Shown here: piece by piece, positions 16,911 through 26,492 of the stretch
How the letters are laid out: each line of letters starts with the position of its first letter
Position numbering within the stretch: the first letter of the stretch is position 1
Assembly: GCF_002902725.1 (NCBI RefSeq)
Contig: NZ_PPRT01000024.1
Location: 1 to 34,567 of the forward strand
Reading direction: 5' to 3'
Source of the DNA: Staphylococcus caprae
GTDB lineage: Bacteria; Bacillota; Bacilli; Staphylococcales; Staphylococcaceae
Length of the DNA: 34,567 nt
Notes under the pieces: generated by a model
Database searches by the model: none
Seen by the model: only the letters and a program-made list of their open reading frames with translations
What the model was told of the DNA's origin: nothing
Program-made: the position numbers and the translations under genes

Positions 16911-16945
16911 AAAAAGCGTACACGATATCTTAATTCGCATACGCT
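16911..16945 (-). terminator. coaE terminator (end of polA-mutM-coaE)
   Basis: On the minus strand AGCGTATGCGA and TCGTGTACGCT pair over 11 positions (two G-U), followed by five T. It starts just after the coaE stop codon. Confidence 0.9.
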
Positions 16946-16952
16946 CATACTC

Positions 16953-17564
16953 TTATTTAATTGAAGAATCGATATATCCTTGTTCTTCAAGAAGTTGTTG
17001 TAAGTTTTGTTTTAATTCAAGTTTATCTCCTAAATTATCTATCACATGATCGGCCATTCTACTTTTCTTATCTATAGAAATTTGGCTATACACACGTGCT
17101 TTCGCATCTTCTTGAGATAAGTTATTTCTCTCCATTAAACGTTCTATTTGAATACTTTCGGATGTATATACCACCCATACTTCATCTACAGTATCTTGCA
17201 AATCATTTTCATAAAGTAAAGGAATATCCATAATCACATGATATCCTTCGTTTAAATAACGATTTTTCTCATTTTCCATAATTTCACGTACTATGGGATG
17301 AACAATCTTATTAAGTTCTAATCGTTGTTCTGGATGTTTAAATACAAGTTCTCCCATATATTTACGATTCATTTCTCCATTTTCATCAATCGCCTCTGGA
17401 CCAAATTTTTCTTTAATTTGTTCTAAACCCTTTGATCCTTTTTTAACCGCTTCACGGGAAGCAAGGTCTGCATCGACAACTTTAAAATCATATGCTGTTA
17501 ATAATTCTGACACTGTTGATTTCCCAGTTGCGATGCCTCCTGTTAGTCCGATAATCTTTGGCAT
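16953..17564 (-). CDS. coaE: Dephospho-CoA kinase
   Basis: CoaE phosphorylates dephospho-CoA with ATP, the last step of coenzyme A synthesis. The 203-residue protein has the P-loop [12 protein letters not shown] (6-17), the DAD motif (31-33), the VHPIVRE segment and the DIPLLYEN motif, all typical of the family. AAGGAAG precedes the ATG, which starts 15 bases after the mutM stop. It is the last gene of polA-mutM-coaE and is followed by a terminator. Confidence 0.97.
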   Translation of the reverse strand: MPKIIGLTGGIATGKSTVSELLTAYDFKVVDADLASREAVKKGSKGLEQIKEKFGPEAIDENGEMNRKYMGELVFKHPEQRLELNKIVHPIVREIMENEKNRYLNEGYHVIMDIPLLYENDLQDTVDEVWVVYTSESIQIERLMERNNLSQEDAKARVYSQISIDKKSRMADHVIDNLGDKLELKQNLQQLLEEQGYIDSSIK

Positions 17565-17579
17565 AGTCTCACGCTTCCT

Positions 17580-18452
17580 TTATTTCTGACAATTTGGGCA
17601 AAAATGACTATTTCTAGTGGCAATCACTTTTGTTTCTATTTCATGCCCACAAATTTTACAGTACTTTTGCTTATATACATTTAAATGTAATTGCATCTCT
17701 CCTGTTTTACCGTCAGCATGGCGATAATCAGAGATACTCGTTCCACCGTATTTTATACCCTCTTTTAACACTTCTCGAACATAATAAAATAACATTTCTC
17801 TTTCTTGATGATTCAACGTGTGTGCAATTTTATCAGGACGAATTCCCGCTCTGAAAAGTGCTTCACAAGCATAAATATTACCGGCACCTGCAATCACTTT
17901 GTGATCAAGTATCATTTGCTTAATAGGTTTGTTTGCGTATTTATTGATATCAAAGCAACTTAAATAATGCGCTAACGCTTCTTCTTCAAATGGTTCAGGT
18001 GCTATTTCTAAAAATGGAGGATAACTTTCAAATCCTGCGACATTTCTAATTTCACCGAAACGTCTGATATCTGAGTAGACTAACTTTTTCTCATTTTCAA
18101 GTTCAAAAATAACTTGCCAATGTTTACGGTAATTAGGTGTAGCAATGTCCTCTAGGTCGTCAACAACGAAGAATCCACCCGCCATGCCTAAATGACTAAT
18201 TAAAATTCTTTGATCGTTATCTCTTTCGATATGAAGCACAATATATTTACTACGTCTTAACACTTGAGTAATTGTGTAGCCTTCGGTAAGCTTTGCAAAG
18301 CTATCTAACTCCATACCTTTAATGATTGTTTCTCTATTGTCTTTCTTACCTTTAATGACATTATCTGAAAAAATTACTTTTTTAATTCTTTCGTTTTTAA
18401 TATAAGGTTCTATGCCTCGTTTCACATGTTCTACTTCTGGTAATTCTGGCAT
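17580..18452 (-). CDS. mutM: Formamidopyrimidine-DNA glycosylase (MutM/Fpg)
   Basis: Fpg removes 8-oxoguanine and ring-opened purines and cleaves the abasic site by beta,delta-elimination. The 290-residue protein begins MPELPEVE, so after Met removal Pro2 is the Schiff-base nucleophile and Glu3 the acid. The catalytic beta-hairpin lysine is in RRSKY (Lys69). A helix-two-turn-helix with AGAGNIYACEALF and a C-terminal zinc finger (CKIC...CPNC) complete the fold. It lies 15 bases after polA and 15 before coaE, in one operon. Confidence 0.98.
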   Translation of the reverse strand: MPELPEVEHVKRGIEPYIKNERIKKVIFSDNVIKGKKDNRETIIKGMELDSFAKLTEGYTITQVLRRSKYIVLHIERDNDQRILISHLGMAGGFFVVDDLEDIATPNYRKHWQVIFELENEKKLVYSDIRRFGEIRNVAGFESYPPFLEIAPEPFEEEALAHYLSCFDINKYANKPIKQMILDHKVIAGAGNIYACEALFRAGIRPDKIAHTLNHQEREMLFYYVREVLKEGIKYGGTSISDYRHADGKTGEMQLHLNVYKQKYCKICGHEIETKVIATRNSHFCPNCQK

Positions 18453-18467
18453 ATTTATGTCCTTTCT

Positions 18468-21098
18468 TTATTTGGCATCATACCATGTTGGTCCATAGCT
18501 TGAATCTACTTTTAACGGTACATCTAAATCAAGCGCATTTTCCATAATTCCTTCAACAAATTCACTAAAGTCTTCAACTTCTGATTTAGGTAATTCAAAG
18601 ATTAATTCATCATGAACCTGTAATAATAATTTTGCATGGTAGTTCGTATTTTTTACCTTTTCATTAAATTTAACCATAGCTAATTTAATAATATCTGCTG
18701 CACTACCTTGAATTGGAGTATTCATAGCAGTTCTTTCTGCAAAACTTCTTAAATTGAAGTTTCGGCTTGTAATATCTGGAATATAACGGCGACGATGTAA
18801 CAGCGTTTCAACATAACCCTGCGCTTTAGCATCTTTGACGATATCTGACATATATTGCTTAACGCCTGGGAAACTAGCTAAATAATCATCAATAAATGCT
18901 TTCGCTTTCTTACGCGTAATACCTAGACTTTGACTTAAGCCATAGTCACTAATTCCATAAACAATACCGAAATTAACAGCTTTAGCTTGTCTACGCATAA
19001 GGCTGTCTACGTCATTTGCCTCTACATTGAAAACTTTCATCGCAGTAGCTGTATGAATATCATGGCCATGTATGAAAGCTTCTTTTAAACTTTCATCTTG
19101 AGTAATATGCGCAAGCACACGTAGTTCAATTTGTGAATAGTCAGCTGATAATATCACACTATCTTCTGAAGTAGGTTTAAACGCTTTTCTAATTTTTCTA
19201 CCTTCTTCTAAGCGGATAGGAATATTTTGTAAGTTCGGATCTACACTTGATAAACGACCTGTTTGTGCAAGCGTTTGATTGAAGCGCGTATGAATTCTAT
19301 TATCTTTGCTGATTACTTTTTGTAAGCCTTCTACGTAGGTAGATTGTAATTTAGAAAGTTGTCTATATTCTAAGATATGTTCAATAATTGGATGCTCACC
19401 TTTTAATTGTTCAAGTACATCAACAGCCGTTGAATATCCGGTTTTTGTTTTTTTAATCACTGGAAGTTTTAATGTTTCAAATAATACGACACCTAATTGT
19501 TTTGGTGAATTAATATTAAATTCTTCTCCAGCAGCTTCATGGATATTTTTAATAAGAACATCTAATTTTTCTTGAATTTCATTTTCCATATGCTTCAAAT
19601 CATTCACATCAGTGTAGATACCAATTTCTTCCATTTCACTTAAAATTTTAGCAAGCGGAAGTTCTAGATTTGCAAGAAGTTCAACTTGATTATACTCTTT
19701 TAATTGTTCTTCCATTAATGGTTTAGCACTCGCAATGGCTTCTGTAATTGACGCAACGTGTTCATTTAAAATATTGTCTTCTGGAATATGATGTTTTTTT
19801 CCTTTTCCATAAATAGAAACATTATCTTTAACGTAATTCTGTCCATATAAAGAGACGACTGATTTCACATCATCAATTGCACGCGATGGATCAATAATAT
19901 AGCTTGCGAGCATAACATCAAATTGAACGTTCTGGATGTTAATATCTAAACGATGTGCAGCTACATACGTTTTTTTAGCATCATACACAGTCTTAACAGT
20001 TTGTGCATCTTCTAACCATTCGATTAAGTCTGAATGTTGTTTAATATCTTCTGCATTGATTACGATGTGCGTATCATCTGTGTATAATCCAAATTTTAAT
20101 ATATTATCTTTTAGATAATTGGTATCTTCTAACTCAAAATGAATTGTGGCATGAGATAAATTTTTAAAATCAATGTGTTGAAAATCTGTTTCAACGTCAA
20201 ACGTTTTATCTGTAACTTCCTCGTTATTCGCATCTTCATCAATATCTGATAACAATTGCTTAAATTCTAGCTTTTTAAATAACTCTATTTTTTCATGATT
20301 ATCATCTTGGTTTTCCAATTTTGTATCTTTGAGAGAAACTTCAATTGGACTCTCAACATTGATTGTAGCTAGGTCTTTACTCATCAATGCATCATCTTTA
20401 CTATTGATAAGTTTTTCTTTTAATTTTTTAGCAGTGACTTCGTCGATATTGTCATATACGCCTTCAACAGAATTAAATTGATTAAGTAATTTAATTGCCG
20501 TTTTCTCACCTACGCCTGGAACACCAGGTATATTATCAGAAGTATCTCCCATGAGACCTTTCATATCGATAATTTGCTTAGGTTCTAAGCCGTTATATTT
20601 TTCAGCAATAAAACTTGGCGTATAGTGATCGACATCCGTAACACCTTTCTTGGTGTAATAAATAGTGACATTATCAGTAGCCAATTGTGTTAAGTCACGA
20701 TCCCCAGTAATAATAATTGTTTCGTAACCCGCTTGATCTGCTTCTTTACTTAAAGTACCGATAATATCATCCGCTTCATAATTCTCAAGTTCATATCTTT
20801 TAATATGATACGCATCTAATAATTGACGGATATAAGGAAATTGTTCACTTAGTTCAGGTGGTGTTTTTTGTCTACCACCTTTATACTCACTGTACTTTGA
20901 GTGTCTGAAAGTCGTTTTACCAGCATCAAATGCAACTAAAAAGTGATTAGGTTGTTCTTCTTTAATTATTTTTTCAAGTAACATTGCAAAGCCATACACA
21001 GCATTTGTATGAATACCAGCTTTATTAGAAAGTAATGGTAAAGCATAAAATGCTCTAAAACTTAAACTGTTACCATCTATTAACACTAATTTATCCAA
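18468..21098 (-). CDS. polA: DNA polymerase I
   Basis: PolA fills gaps in repair and removes Okazaki primers. The frame is open upstream, but GGAGG lies 9 bases before a TTG at 21096-21098, giving MDKLVLIDGN and 876 residues, the expected length. The N-terminal 5' nuclease domain (about 1-290, VAFDAGKTTFRH, YEADDIIG, TGDRDLTQL) looks intact. The middle 3'-5' exonuclease-like domain lacks the usual metal-binding DxE motif, as in Bacillus, so proofreading is probably absent. The polymerase domain has motif A DYSQIELR, motif B RRQAKAVNFGIVYG and motif C QVHDE. It heads polA-mutM-coaE. Confidence 0.97.
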   Translation of the reverse strand: MDKLVLIDGNSLSFRAFYALPLLSNKAGIHTNAVYGFAMLLEKIIKEEQPNHFLVAFDAGKTTFRHSKYSEYKGGRQKTPPELSEQFPYIRQLLDAYHIKRYELENYEADDIIGTLSKEADQAGYETIIITGDRDLTQLATDNVTIYYTKKGVTDVDHYTPSFIAEKYNGLEPKQIIDMKGLMGDTSDNIPGVPGVGEKTAIKLLNQFNSVEGVYDNIDEVTAKKLKEKLINSKDDALMSKDLATINVESPIEVSLKDTKLENQDDNHEKIELFKKLEFKQLLSDIDEDANNEEVTDKTFDVETDFQHIDFKNLSHATIHFELEDTNYLKDNILKFGLYTDDTHIVINAEDIKQHSDLIEWLEDAQTVKTVYDAKKTYVAAHRLDINIQNVQFDVMLASYIIDPSRAIDDVKSVVSLYGQNYVKDNVSIYGKGKKHHIPEDNILNEHVASITEAIASAKPLMEEQLKEYNQVELLANLELPLAKILSEMEEIGIYTDVNDLKHMENEIQEKLDVLIKNIHEAAGEEFNINSPKQLGVVLFETLKLPVIKKTKTGYSTAVDVLEQLKGEHPIIEHILEYRQLSKLQSTYVEGLQKVISKDNRIHTRFNQTLAQTGRLSSVDPNLQNIPIRLEEGRKIRKAFKPTSEDSVILSADYSQIELRVLAHITQDESLKEAFIHGHDIHTATAMKVFNVEANDVDSLMRRQAKAVNFGIVYGISDYGLSQSLGITRKKAKAFIDDYLASFPGVKQYMSDIVKDAKAQGYVETLLHRRRYIPDITSRNFNLRSFAERTAMNTPIQGSAADIIKLAMVKFNEKVKNTNYHAKLLLQVHDELIFELPKSEVEDFSEFVEGIMENALDLDVPLKVDSSYGPTWYDAK

Positions 21099-21134
21099 AA
21101 TACGTAACCTCCAGAACAGATTTACATACATTTT

Positions 21135-21162
21135 AGCATATAAAGTGGTACTTGTATTTCAA
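21135..21162 (-). promoter_or_regulatory. Candidate polA promoter
   Basis: On the minus strand TTGAAA (21157-21162) and TATGCT (21135-21140) are 16 bases apart, placing the start near 21128, about 30 bases before the polA TTG. The -35 box falls in the centre of the large palindrome at 21143-21183. Confidence 0.45.
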
Positions 21163-21279
21163 TTGAAATACATAGTACCACTTACGCATGAGTTTTTAAC
21201 TCATGTGTTCCTCTTTTGTCATTTGACGACTATAGTGCGTTTAGCTTCCCTTAGTGCATTTAACCTGAAGTTAAATGCA
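21143..21279. other. Cluster of three strong hairpins between phoR and polA, unassigned
   Basis: Within about 140 bases there are three inverted repeats. The first, 21255-21279, has TGCATTTAAC arms of 10 bp with a 5-base loop. The second, 21184-21208, has CATGAGTT arms of 8 bp, extendable to 11 on the plus strand. The third, 21143-21183, has AAGTGGTACT outer arms and an inner perfect 18-base palindrome GTATTTCAATTGAAATAC. ACGCA (21184-21188) can also pair with TGCGT (21236-21240). It could be a structured polA leader, a separate small RNA or a small palindromic element. I do not recognise a known riboswitch in it. Confidence 0.65.
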
Positions 21280-21304
21280 AACATTAGATCTACCACCTCT
21301 TAAT

Positions 21305-21333
21305 AAAAAAGCTGAGACTTAATTGTCTCAGCT
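21305..21333 (-). terminator. phoPR terminator
   Basis: On the minus strand AGCTGAGAC and GTCTCAGCT form a perfect 9-bp stem with a 6-base loop, followed by a run of T. It lies about 12 bases after the phoR stop codon. Confidence 0.95.
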
Positions 21334-21344
21334 CCTTTAAAAAT

Positions 21345-23042
21345 TTATTCATCTATAAACGTTACTTTAAATGTTGAACCTTCTCCTGGCTTACTACTTA
21401 CACTAATTCGACCATTATGCGCTTCAACAATATGCTTCGTAATAGACAGTCCAAGACCTGTACCTCCAGAATCTCTACTACGTGCCTTATCCACTCTATA
21501 GAAACGTTCAAAGATATGTTTTTGATCTTTGGCACTAATTCCAATACCAAAATCTTGAATTTCTAAATTAACTTTTTTACCTTCTCTATAAACTCGAACA
21601 ATAACTTTACTGTCTTCAAGAGAATAATTAATTGCGTTAGAAAGTAAATTTGTAATCACTTGAGCAACTTTATTCTCATGCGCTTCGATAATCACATCTT
21701 TTTCAATTTCTGACCTAATTTCGATATTTTTATTCGTAGCTTGAGTTTGTAAATTATCAATCGTATTATAAGCTAACTCAGACAAATTCATATAGCTCGT
21801 TTCAATTTCATTTTGCTGTTCTATATGCGATAAATCTAATAAATCCATGACCAATGATTCAATTCTGTTCGATTCTTTTAAAATAATATTTAAAAACATC
21901 TCGAGTGATTGTTCATCATTTTTAGCCCCTTCAATGAGGGTTTCAGCAAAACCTTTGATAGAAGTAATTGGTGTTTTTAATTCATGAGAAACATTTGCTA
22001 CAAATTCTCTTCTAAGATTTTCTAACTTTTGGAGATTCGTAATATCATGAAGTACAACAACCATACCTTGTAATTTCTTCTTAGATTTAGATAGTATTGG
22101 CACACAAGAAACATCAAAGTATTTCGTATGTACATTATTAATATCTACCTCTATTTGATCATAGATAACCTTTTCAGTTCTGAAACTTTCGATAATGAGC
22201 TTTTCAATACTATCATCAAGAAATCCAATATAGCTCTTATTTTCAACAATTTGCTCTGGACTAAAAACTTCATAATAAGCATGGTTGGCAACAACAATTT
22301 CTCCATGCTTGTCGATCATTAAAACAGAACTCGGTATATTTTCAAGTGTCGTTTTCAAACGATTTGACTGTATCTTTTGTCGATTATTTAACTTCTGTAA
22401 CCTTCTAGCTAACTCATTCGTAGTCACAAATAATGCACGTGTTTCTTTAACATTACTTTCAGGGACACGAACATGATAATAACCATCTGCTAATAGAGAT
22501 GTCGCATACGTCACTTCATTAATAGGTCTTATATATGTTCGATTAATACTTCGTGAAGCTAAATAAACTGTGAACAATACGATGACGCCTATTATAGATA
22601 AGTATTTCCACATCTCTCTTTGAAGATTAATAATTTCATCATTAATACCACTTATGTATACAGTTTTATTACCTATACTTTCTTTAAAAGTATAGCGCAT
22701 ACCGATTTTTGTTTTCTTAGTTATTAAATCAGAAGGATTAGCCTCATTGTCAATTCTTTGATCAATTTTACTTTTATCACCAGAAGAGAATATGACGTGA
22801 TTATCATCTGCATTCTTAATGACAACGACATTTTGTTGATTATCAGCAAGGTTATCGATTTCTTGACCTTTATTATGATTAAGAAGGTTCACATAGTTAT
22901 GTGCTTCGTTTCTTAATTCACTAGTTTGATTGCTAGTTAAAGTTTGATAAATCGTATTATGAATAATCGCTCCTAAACCAATAAAACTAATAATCGTTAT
23001 CGTACTAATTAATAATAATAAACGGTGATGGAATTTTAGCAT
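21345..23042 (-). CDS. phoR: Phosphate-regulon sensor histidine kinase PhoR
   Basis: PhoR senses phosphate limitation and phosphorylates PhoP. The 565-residue protein has TM1 (about 7-29), an extracytoplasmic domain (about 30-145), TM2 (about 147-163), a HAMP-like linker, a PAS domain (about 230-340), the H-box VSHELKTP with phospho-acceptor His353, and the catalytic N box (NLLSNAINYS), G1 (DFGIGI) and G2 (GGTGLGLSI). The ATG overlaps the phoP stop codon by one base (TAATG) with only a weak ribosome-binding site, which suggests translational coupling. Confidence 0.94.
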   Translation of the reverse strand: MLKFHHRLLLLISTITIISFIGLGAIIHNTIYQTLTSNQTSELRNEAHNYVNLLNHNKGQEIDNLADNQQNVVVIKNADDNHVIFSSGDKSKIDQRIDNEANPSDLITKKTKIGMRYTFKESIGNKTVYISGINDEIINLQREMWKYLSIIGVIVLFTVYLASRSINRTYIRPINEVTYATSLLADGYYHVRVPESNVKETRALFVTTNELARRLQKLNNRQKIQSNRLKTTLENIPSSVLMIDKHGEIVVANHAYYEVFSPEQIVENKSYIGFLDDSIEKLIIESFRTEKVIYDQIEVDINNVHTKYFDVSCVPILSKSKKKLQGMVVVLHDITNLQKLENLRREFVANVSHELKTPITSIKGFAETLIEGAKNDEQSLEMFLNIILKESNRIESLVMDLLDLSHIEQQNEIETSYMNLSELAYNTIDNLQTQATNKNIEIRSEIEKDVIIEAHENKVAQVITNLLSNAINYSLEDSKVIVRVYREGKKVNLEIQDFGIGISAKDQKHIFERFYRVDKARSRDSGGTGLGLSITKHIVEAHNGRISVSSKPGEGSTFKVTFIDE

Positions 23043-23752
23043 TAAGCTTTAGGTCGCTCCAATTTATATCCTAAACCGCGTACCGTTTTAATTAATTTAG
23101 GTTGTTTAGGATTTTCTTCTAATTTATCTCTTAGGTGACTAATATGTACATCTACAATTCTAGAATCTCCAGCAAATTCATAATTCCATACAGAATTTAA
23201 CATATGTTCTCTTGTAATCACGCGCCCTTGTCTTTCGATTAAGTATAATAATAATTCGAATTCTTTAGGTGTGAGTTCTAACAATTCTTCATCTTTATAT
23301 ACTTCGAAAAATTCAGGACGAATACGAATGGAATCAATGATAATATCTTCCTCATCCGTATCTTCTTTTTCAATTTCACTAACAAATTTTGAACGTCTTA
23401 AAATAGCTTTTACTCTCGCAACCACTTCTCTAGGTGAGAAAGGCTTAGTCATATAATCGTCAGCACCTAATTCAAGCCCTAAAACACGATCAAATTCGTC
23501 ATCTTTAGCAGTTAACATTAAAATAGGTACTAAATTTTTATCAGATCGAATTGATTTACACACCTCAATACCATCTTTTTTAGGTAACATGACGTCTAAT
23601 ACTATTAGCTCAGGTTGTTCATCTTCAACCTTTTGTAGTGCCTCTTCGCCGTCATAAGCGACTTCAACTATGTATCCTGCTGTTTCTAAATTATACTTTA
23701 GTAAGGTCACGATTGATTGTTCATCATCAACCACTAGTACTTTTTGTGACAT
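23042..23752 (-). CDS. phoP: Phosphate-regulon response regulator PhoP
   Basis: PhoP is an OmpR-family response regulator that activates or represses phosphate-starvation genes. The 236-residue protein has a receiver domain with the acidic pair Asp9/Asp10, phosphorylation site Asp53 (VLDVMLPK), the conserved Thr in MLTAKDD and Lys in MTKPFSP, then a winged-helix DNA-binding domain (LTPKEFELL, RIVDVHISHLRDKL). AGGGAGGCAC precedes the ATG. It is the first gene of phoPR. A Pho-box-like pair about 40 bp upstream of the -10 box suggests autoregulation. Confidence 0.95.
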   Translation of the reverse strand: MSQKVLVVDDEQSIVTLLKYNLETAGYIVEVAYDGEEALQKVEDEQPELIVLDVMLPKKDGIEVCKSIRSDKNLVPILMLTAKDDEFDRVLGLELGADDYMTKPFSPREVVARVKAILRRSKFVSEIEKEDTDEEDIIIDSIRIRPEFFEVYKDEELLELTPKEFELLLYLIERQGRVITREHMLNSVWNYEFAGDSRIVDVHISHLRDKLEENPKQPKLIKTVRGLGYKLERPKA

Positions 23753-23783
23753 GGTGTGCCTCCCTATTTTTTATTACATTTAC

Positions 23784-23845
23784 ATTATAACTGAAGTTCA
23801 AATAAAAATAACATAGCTACACATCAATTTTACATAAACTTAACA
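23784..23845 (-). promoter_or_regulatory. phoPR promoter region with Pho-box-like repeats
   Basis: A TATAAT at 23784-23789 on the minus strand lacks a good -35 box. Upstream, on the plus strand, TTTACA-N5-TTAACA (23829-23845) is a direct repeat with an 11-bp period that matches the PhoP box consensus TT(A/T)ACA. A weaker third copy (TACACA, 23818-23823) is in phase. Positive autoregulation of phoPR is known in Bacillus; here it is inferred. The rest of the 213 bases to the icd terminator is AT-rich and shows nothing else. Confidence 0.55.
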
Positions 23846-23965
23846 AAACATATAGATTTATAGTTATATTAAGAAAATATTTCTTTAATATTGCCTTAAC
23901 ATTAATTAAGTTATCACCTTTTGAATCAAAAAGATATTGATAAATTAAAAATTTACATAATCTTT

Positions 23966-23997
23966 AAAAAAACGGATTGGCAAGAGCCAATCCGTTT
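23966..23997 (-). terminator. icd terminator
   Basis: On the minus strand AAACGGATTGGC and GCCAATCCGTTT form a perfect 12-bp stem with a 4-base loop, followed by a T run. A second inverted repeat (ATAACGCT arms, 23999-24023) begins at the stop codon just before it, so two hairpins stand in tandem. Confidence 0.95.
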
Positions 23998-24022
23998 GAT
24001 AACGCTATCGATTAAAGCGTTA

Positions 24023-25291
24023 TTATTTTAAGTTTTTGATTAATTCATCAGCAAATTCTGAAGTTGAAACTTCTTTTGCACCATCCATTAAACGAGCAAA
24101 GTCATAAGTTACAATTTTAGAAGCGATAGTAGCTTCGATTGAATCAGTGATTTTATCAGCAGCTTCTTGCCATCCTAAGTGTTCTAACATTAATACAGAA
24201 CTTAAGATTTCAGAAGATGGGTTAACTTTATTTAAACCAGCATATTTAGGAGCTGTACCATGTGTAGCTTCGAAAATAGCGTGACCAGTTTCGTAGTTAA
24301 TATTTGCACCTGGAGCGATACCAATACCACCAACTTGTGCAGCTAAAGCGTCTGAAATGTAGTCACCGTTTAAGTTCATAGTCGCTACAACATCGTGTTC
24401 AGCTGGACGCGTTAAGATTTGTTGTAAGAAGATATCAGCAATTGAATCTTTGATAATAATTTTGCCTTCTTTTTCAGCTTTATCTTGAGCTTCATTAGCT
24501 GCGTCTTTACCTTCTTTTTCAACAATTTCATCATATTGTTGCCAAGTGAATACTTTGTCACCAAATTCGTTATGAGCTAAATCATAACCCCATTGTTTAA
24601 ATGATCCTTCAGTAAATTTCATAATGTTACCTTTATGAACTAAAGTAACAGATTTACGATTATTATCTAATGCATATTGAATTGCAGCTCTTACTAAACG
24701 TTCTGTACCTTCTTTTGATACAGGTTTAATACCAATACCTGAAGTTTCTGGGAAACGAATGTTTGTTGCACCCATTTCGTTTTGTAAGAAATCAATTACT
24801 TTTTTAACTTCTGAAGTACCTTCTTTAAATTCGATACCTGCATAAATGTCTTCAGTGTTTTCACGGAAAATAACCATGTCAACATCTTCTGGACGTTTAA
24901 CTGGTGAAGGAACACCTTGGAACCAACGTACAGGACGTAAGCAAGTAAATAAATCTAATTCTTGTCTTAAAGCTACGTTAAGTGAACGAATACCGCCACC
25001 GATTGGAGTAGTTAAAGGACCTTTAACAGCAATTAAATATTCTTTAATTGTGTCTAATGTTTCTTGTGGTAACCATTCTCCAGTTTCATCGTAAGCTTTT
25101 TGTCCAGCTAAAACTTCTTTCCATTCGATACGTTTCTCACCGTTGTAAGCTTTTTCAACAGCTGCATCGATAACACGGCTAGCTGCTTTCCAGATATCTG
25201 GGCCAATTCCATCGCCAATAATAAATGGAATAATTGGTTCATTAGGTACATTCAAACCTTCATTAGTACGAGTAATTTTTTCTGCTGACAT
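24023..25291 (-). CDS. icd: Isocitrate dehydrogenase, NADP-dependent
   Basis: This TCA-cycle enzyme oxidises isocitrate to 2-oxoglutarate. The 422-residue protein shows the substrate-binding segment [13 protein letters not shown] with Ser103 and Arg109, [13 protein letters not shown], the metal-binding region NGDYISD, and the NADP-specific [11 protein letters not shown]...NP loop. An ATT/ATG-type extension to 25306 is possible, but GGAGG 8 bases before the ATG at 25291 fixes the start. It lies 54 bases after citZ with no terminator between, so citZ-icd is an operon, also called citZC. Confidence 0.97.
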   Translation of the reverse strand: MSAEKITRTNEGLNVPNEPIIPFIIGDGIGPDIWKAASRVIDAAVEKAYNGEKRIEWKEVLAGQKAYDETGEWLPQETLDTIKEYLIAVKGPLTTPIGGGIRSLNVALRQELDLFTCLRPVRWFQGVPSPVKRPEDVDMVIFRENTEDIYAGIEFKEGTSEVKKVIDFLQNEMGATNIRFPETSGIGIKPVSKEGTERLVRAAIQYALDNNRKSVTLVHKGNIMKFTEGSFKQWGYDLAHNEFGDKVFTWQQYDEIVEKEGKDAANEAQDKAEKEGKIIIKDSIADIFLQQILTRPAEHDVVATMNLNGDYISDALAAQVGGIGIAPGANINYETGHAIFEATHGTAPKYAGLNKVNPSSEILSSVLMLEHLGWQEAADKITDSIEATIASKIVTYDFARLMDGAKEVSTSEFADELIKNLK

Positions 25292-25345
25292 AAATCTAAC
25301 CTCCAAGTATATTTAAGCTTTCAATTAATACTATATGTGATTTTA

Positions 25346-26464
25346 TTATCTTTCTTCAATAGGAACATACTTACGATTTTTTTCACCAATGTATTGTGCT
25401 CTTGGTCTCATGATTCGGTTGTCTCTATATTGTTCTAAGATATGAGCAATCCAACCTGATGTACGACTTACTGCGAAAATTGGCGTGAATAAATCGTGAG
25501 GAATATTCATACTGTGATAAACAGTTGCACTAAAGAAGTCTACATTTGGAATTAAACCTTTTTCTTCTTTCATGCGTTTTTCGATTGCTAGTGAAATATC
25601 AAATAATTCACTTTGACCTGTTTCTTCAGTGATTTTACGGCTCATTTCACGTAAATATTTAGCTCTAGGATCGCCATCTTTGTATACACGGTGACCAAAG
25701 CCCATGACTTTATCTTTATTCGCGAATCTTTCGTCTAAATAGCTATCAACATTTTCAATACTTCCTACTTCTTTTAACATAGCCATAACACGTTCGTTTG
25801 CACCACCGTGAAGAGGTCCTTTTAATGAACCAACTGCAGCAACAACACCTGAATACATATCTGAAAGTGATGAAACCGCACAACGTGCAGTGAACGCAGA
25901 TGCATTTAATTCGTGATCAGCATGTAAAATTAATGCTTTATTAAATGCTTCAACTTCTATATCTGTAGGAAGTTCTCCTCTTAACATATATAAGAAGTTT
26001 GCCGCGTAACTTAAATCTGAATTTGGTTTTAAAGGTTCTTTCCCTTCTCTAACTCTTGCGAAAGCCGTTACTAGTGAAGCAATTTTCGCTTGAATGCGAA
26101 TTGCTCTATCATATTTCTTCTCATCAGATTCATCTTCAGCATCTGGATCAAAGTGAGCAATATAAGATACAGATGTACGAACTGCTGTCATAGGATGAAC
26201 ATCATCAGTTACGTACTCTTCAAAGTGTTTGTAAACTCTTGGATTAAGAGTCATGTACTCGAATAATTTCTCTTTCAATTCTTTAAGTTCATCTTTATTA
26301 GGAAGTCTATAATTCCATAATAAGAAAATGATTTCTTCGAATTGGGCATTTTCTGCGAGATCGTCAATATCATAGCCCGCATATGTCAATTGACTGTCAA
26401 TTATTGAACTGATTTTAGTTTCAGCTGCAATAACCCCTTCTAAACCTCTTTGTAATTCTGCCAT
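25346..26464 (-). CDS. citZ: Citrate synthase
   Basis: Citrate synthase condenses acetyl-CoA with oxaloacetate. The 372-residue protein is of the small type II Gram-positive form, with catalytic His219 (PLHGGANE), His258 (GFGHRVYK) and Asp309 (NVDFFSA). AAAGGGG precedes the ATG. It is the first gene of citZ-icd, and divergent from cycA. Its promoter carries a cre-like site at the transcription start, which fits glucose repression of the TCA cycle. Confidence 0.97.
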   Translation of the reverse strand: MAELQRGLEGVIAAETKISSIIDSQLTYAGYDIDDLAENAQFEEIIFLLWNYRLPNKDELKELKEKLFEYMTLNPRVYKHFEEYVTDDVHPMTAVRTSVSYIAHFDPDAEDESDEKKYDRAIRIQAKIASLVTAFARVREGKEPLKPNSDLSYAANFLYMLRGELPTDIEVEAFNKALILHADHELNASAFTARCAVSSLSDMYSGVVAAVGSLKGPLHGGANERVMAMLKEVGSIENVDSYLDERFANKDKVMGFGHRVYKDGDPRAKYLREMSRKITEETGQSELFDISLAIEKRMKEEKGLIPNVDFFSATVYHSMNIPHDLFTPIFAVSRTSGWIAHILEQYRDNRIMRPRAQYIGEKNRKYVPIEER

Positions 26465-26492
26465 GATAAATTTCCCCTTTACTGTTTCTTTA

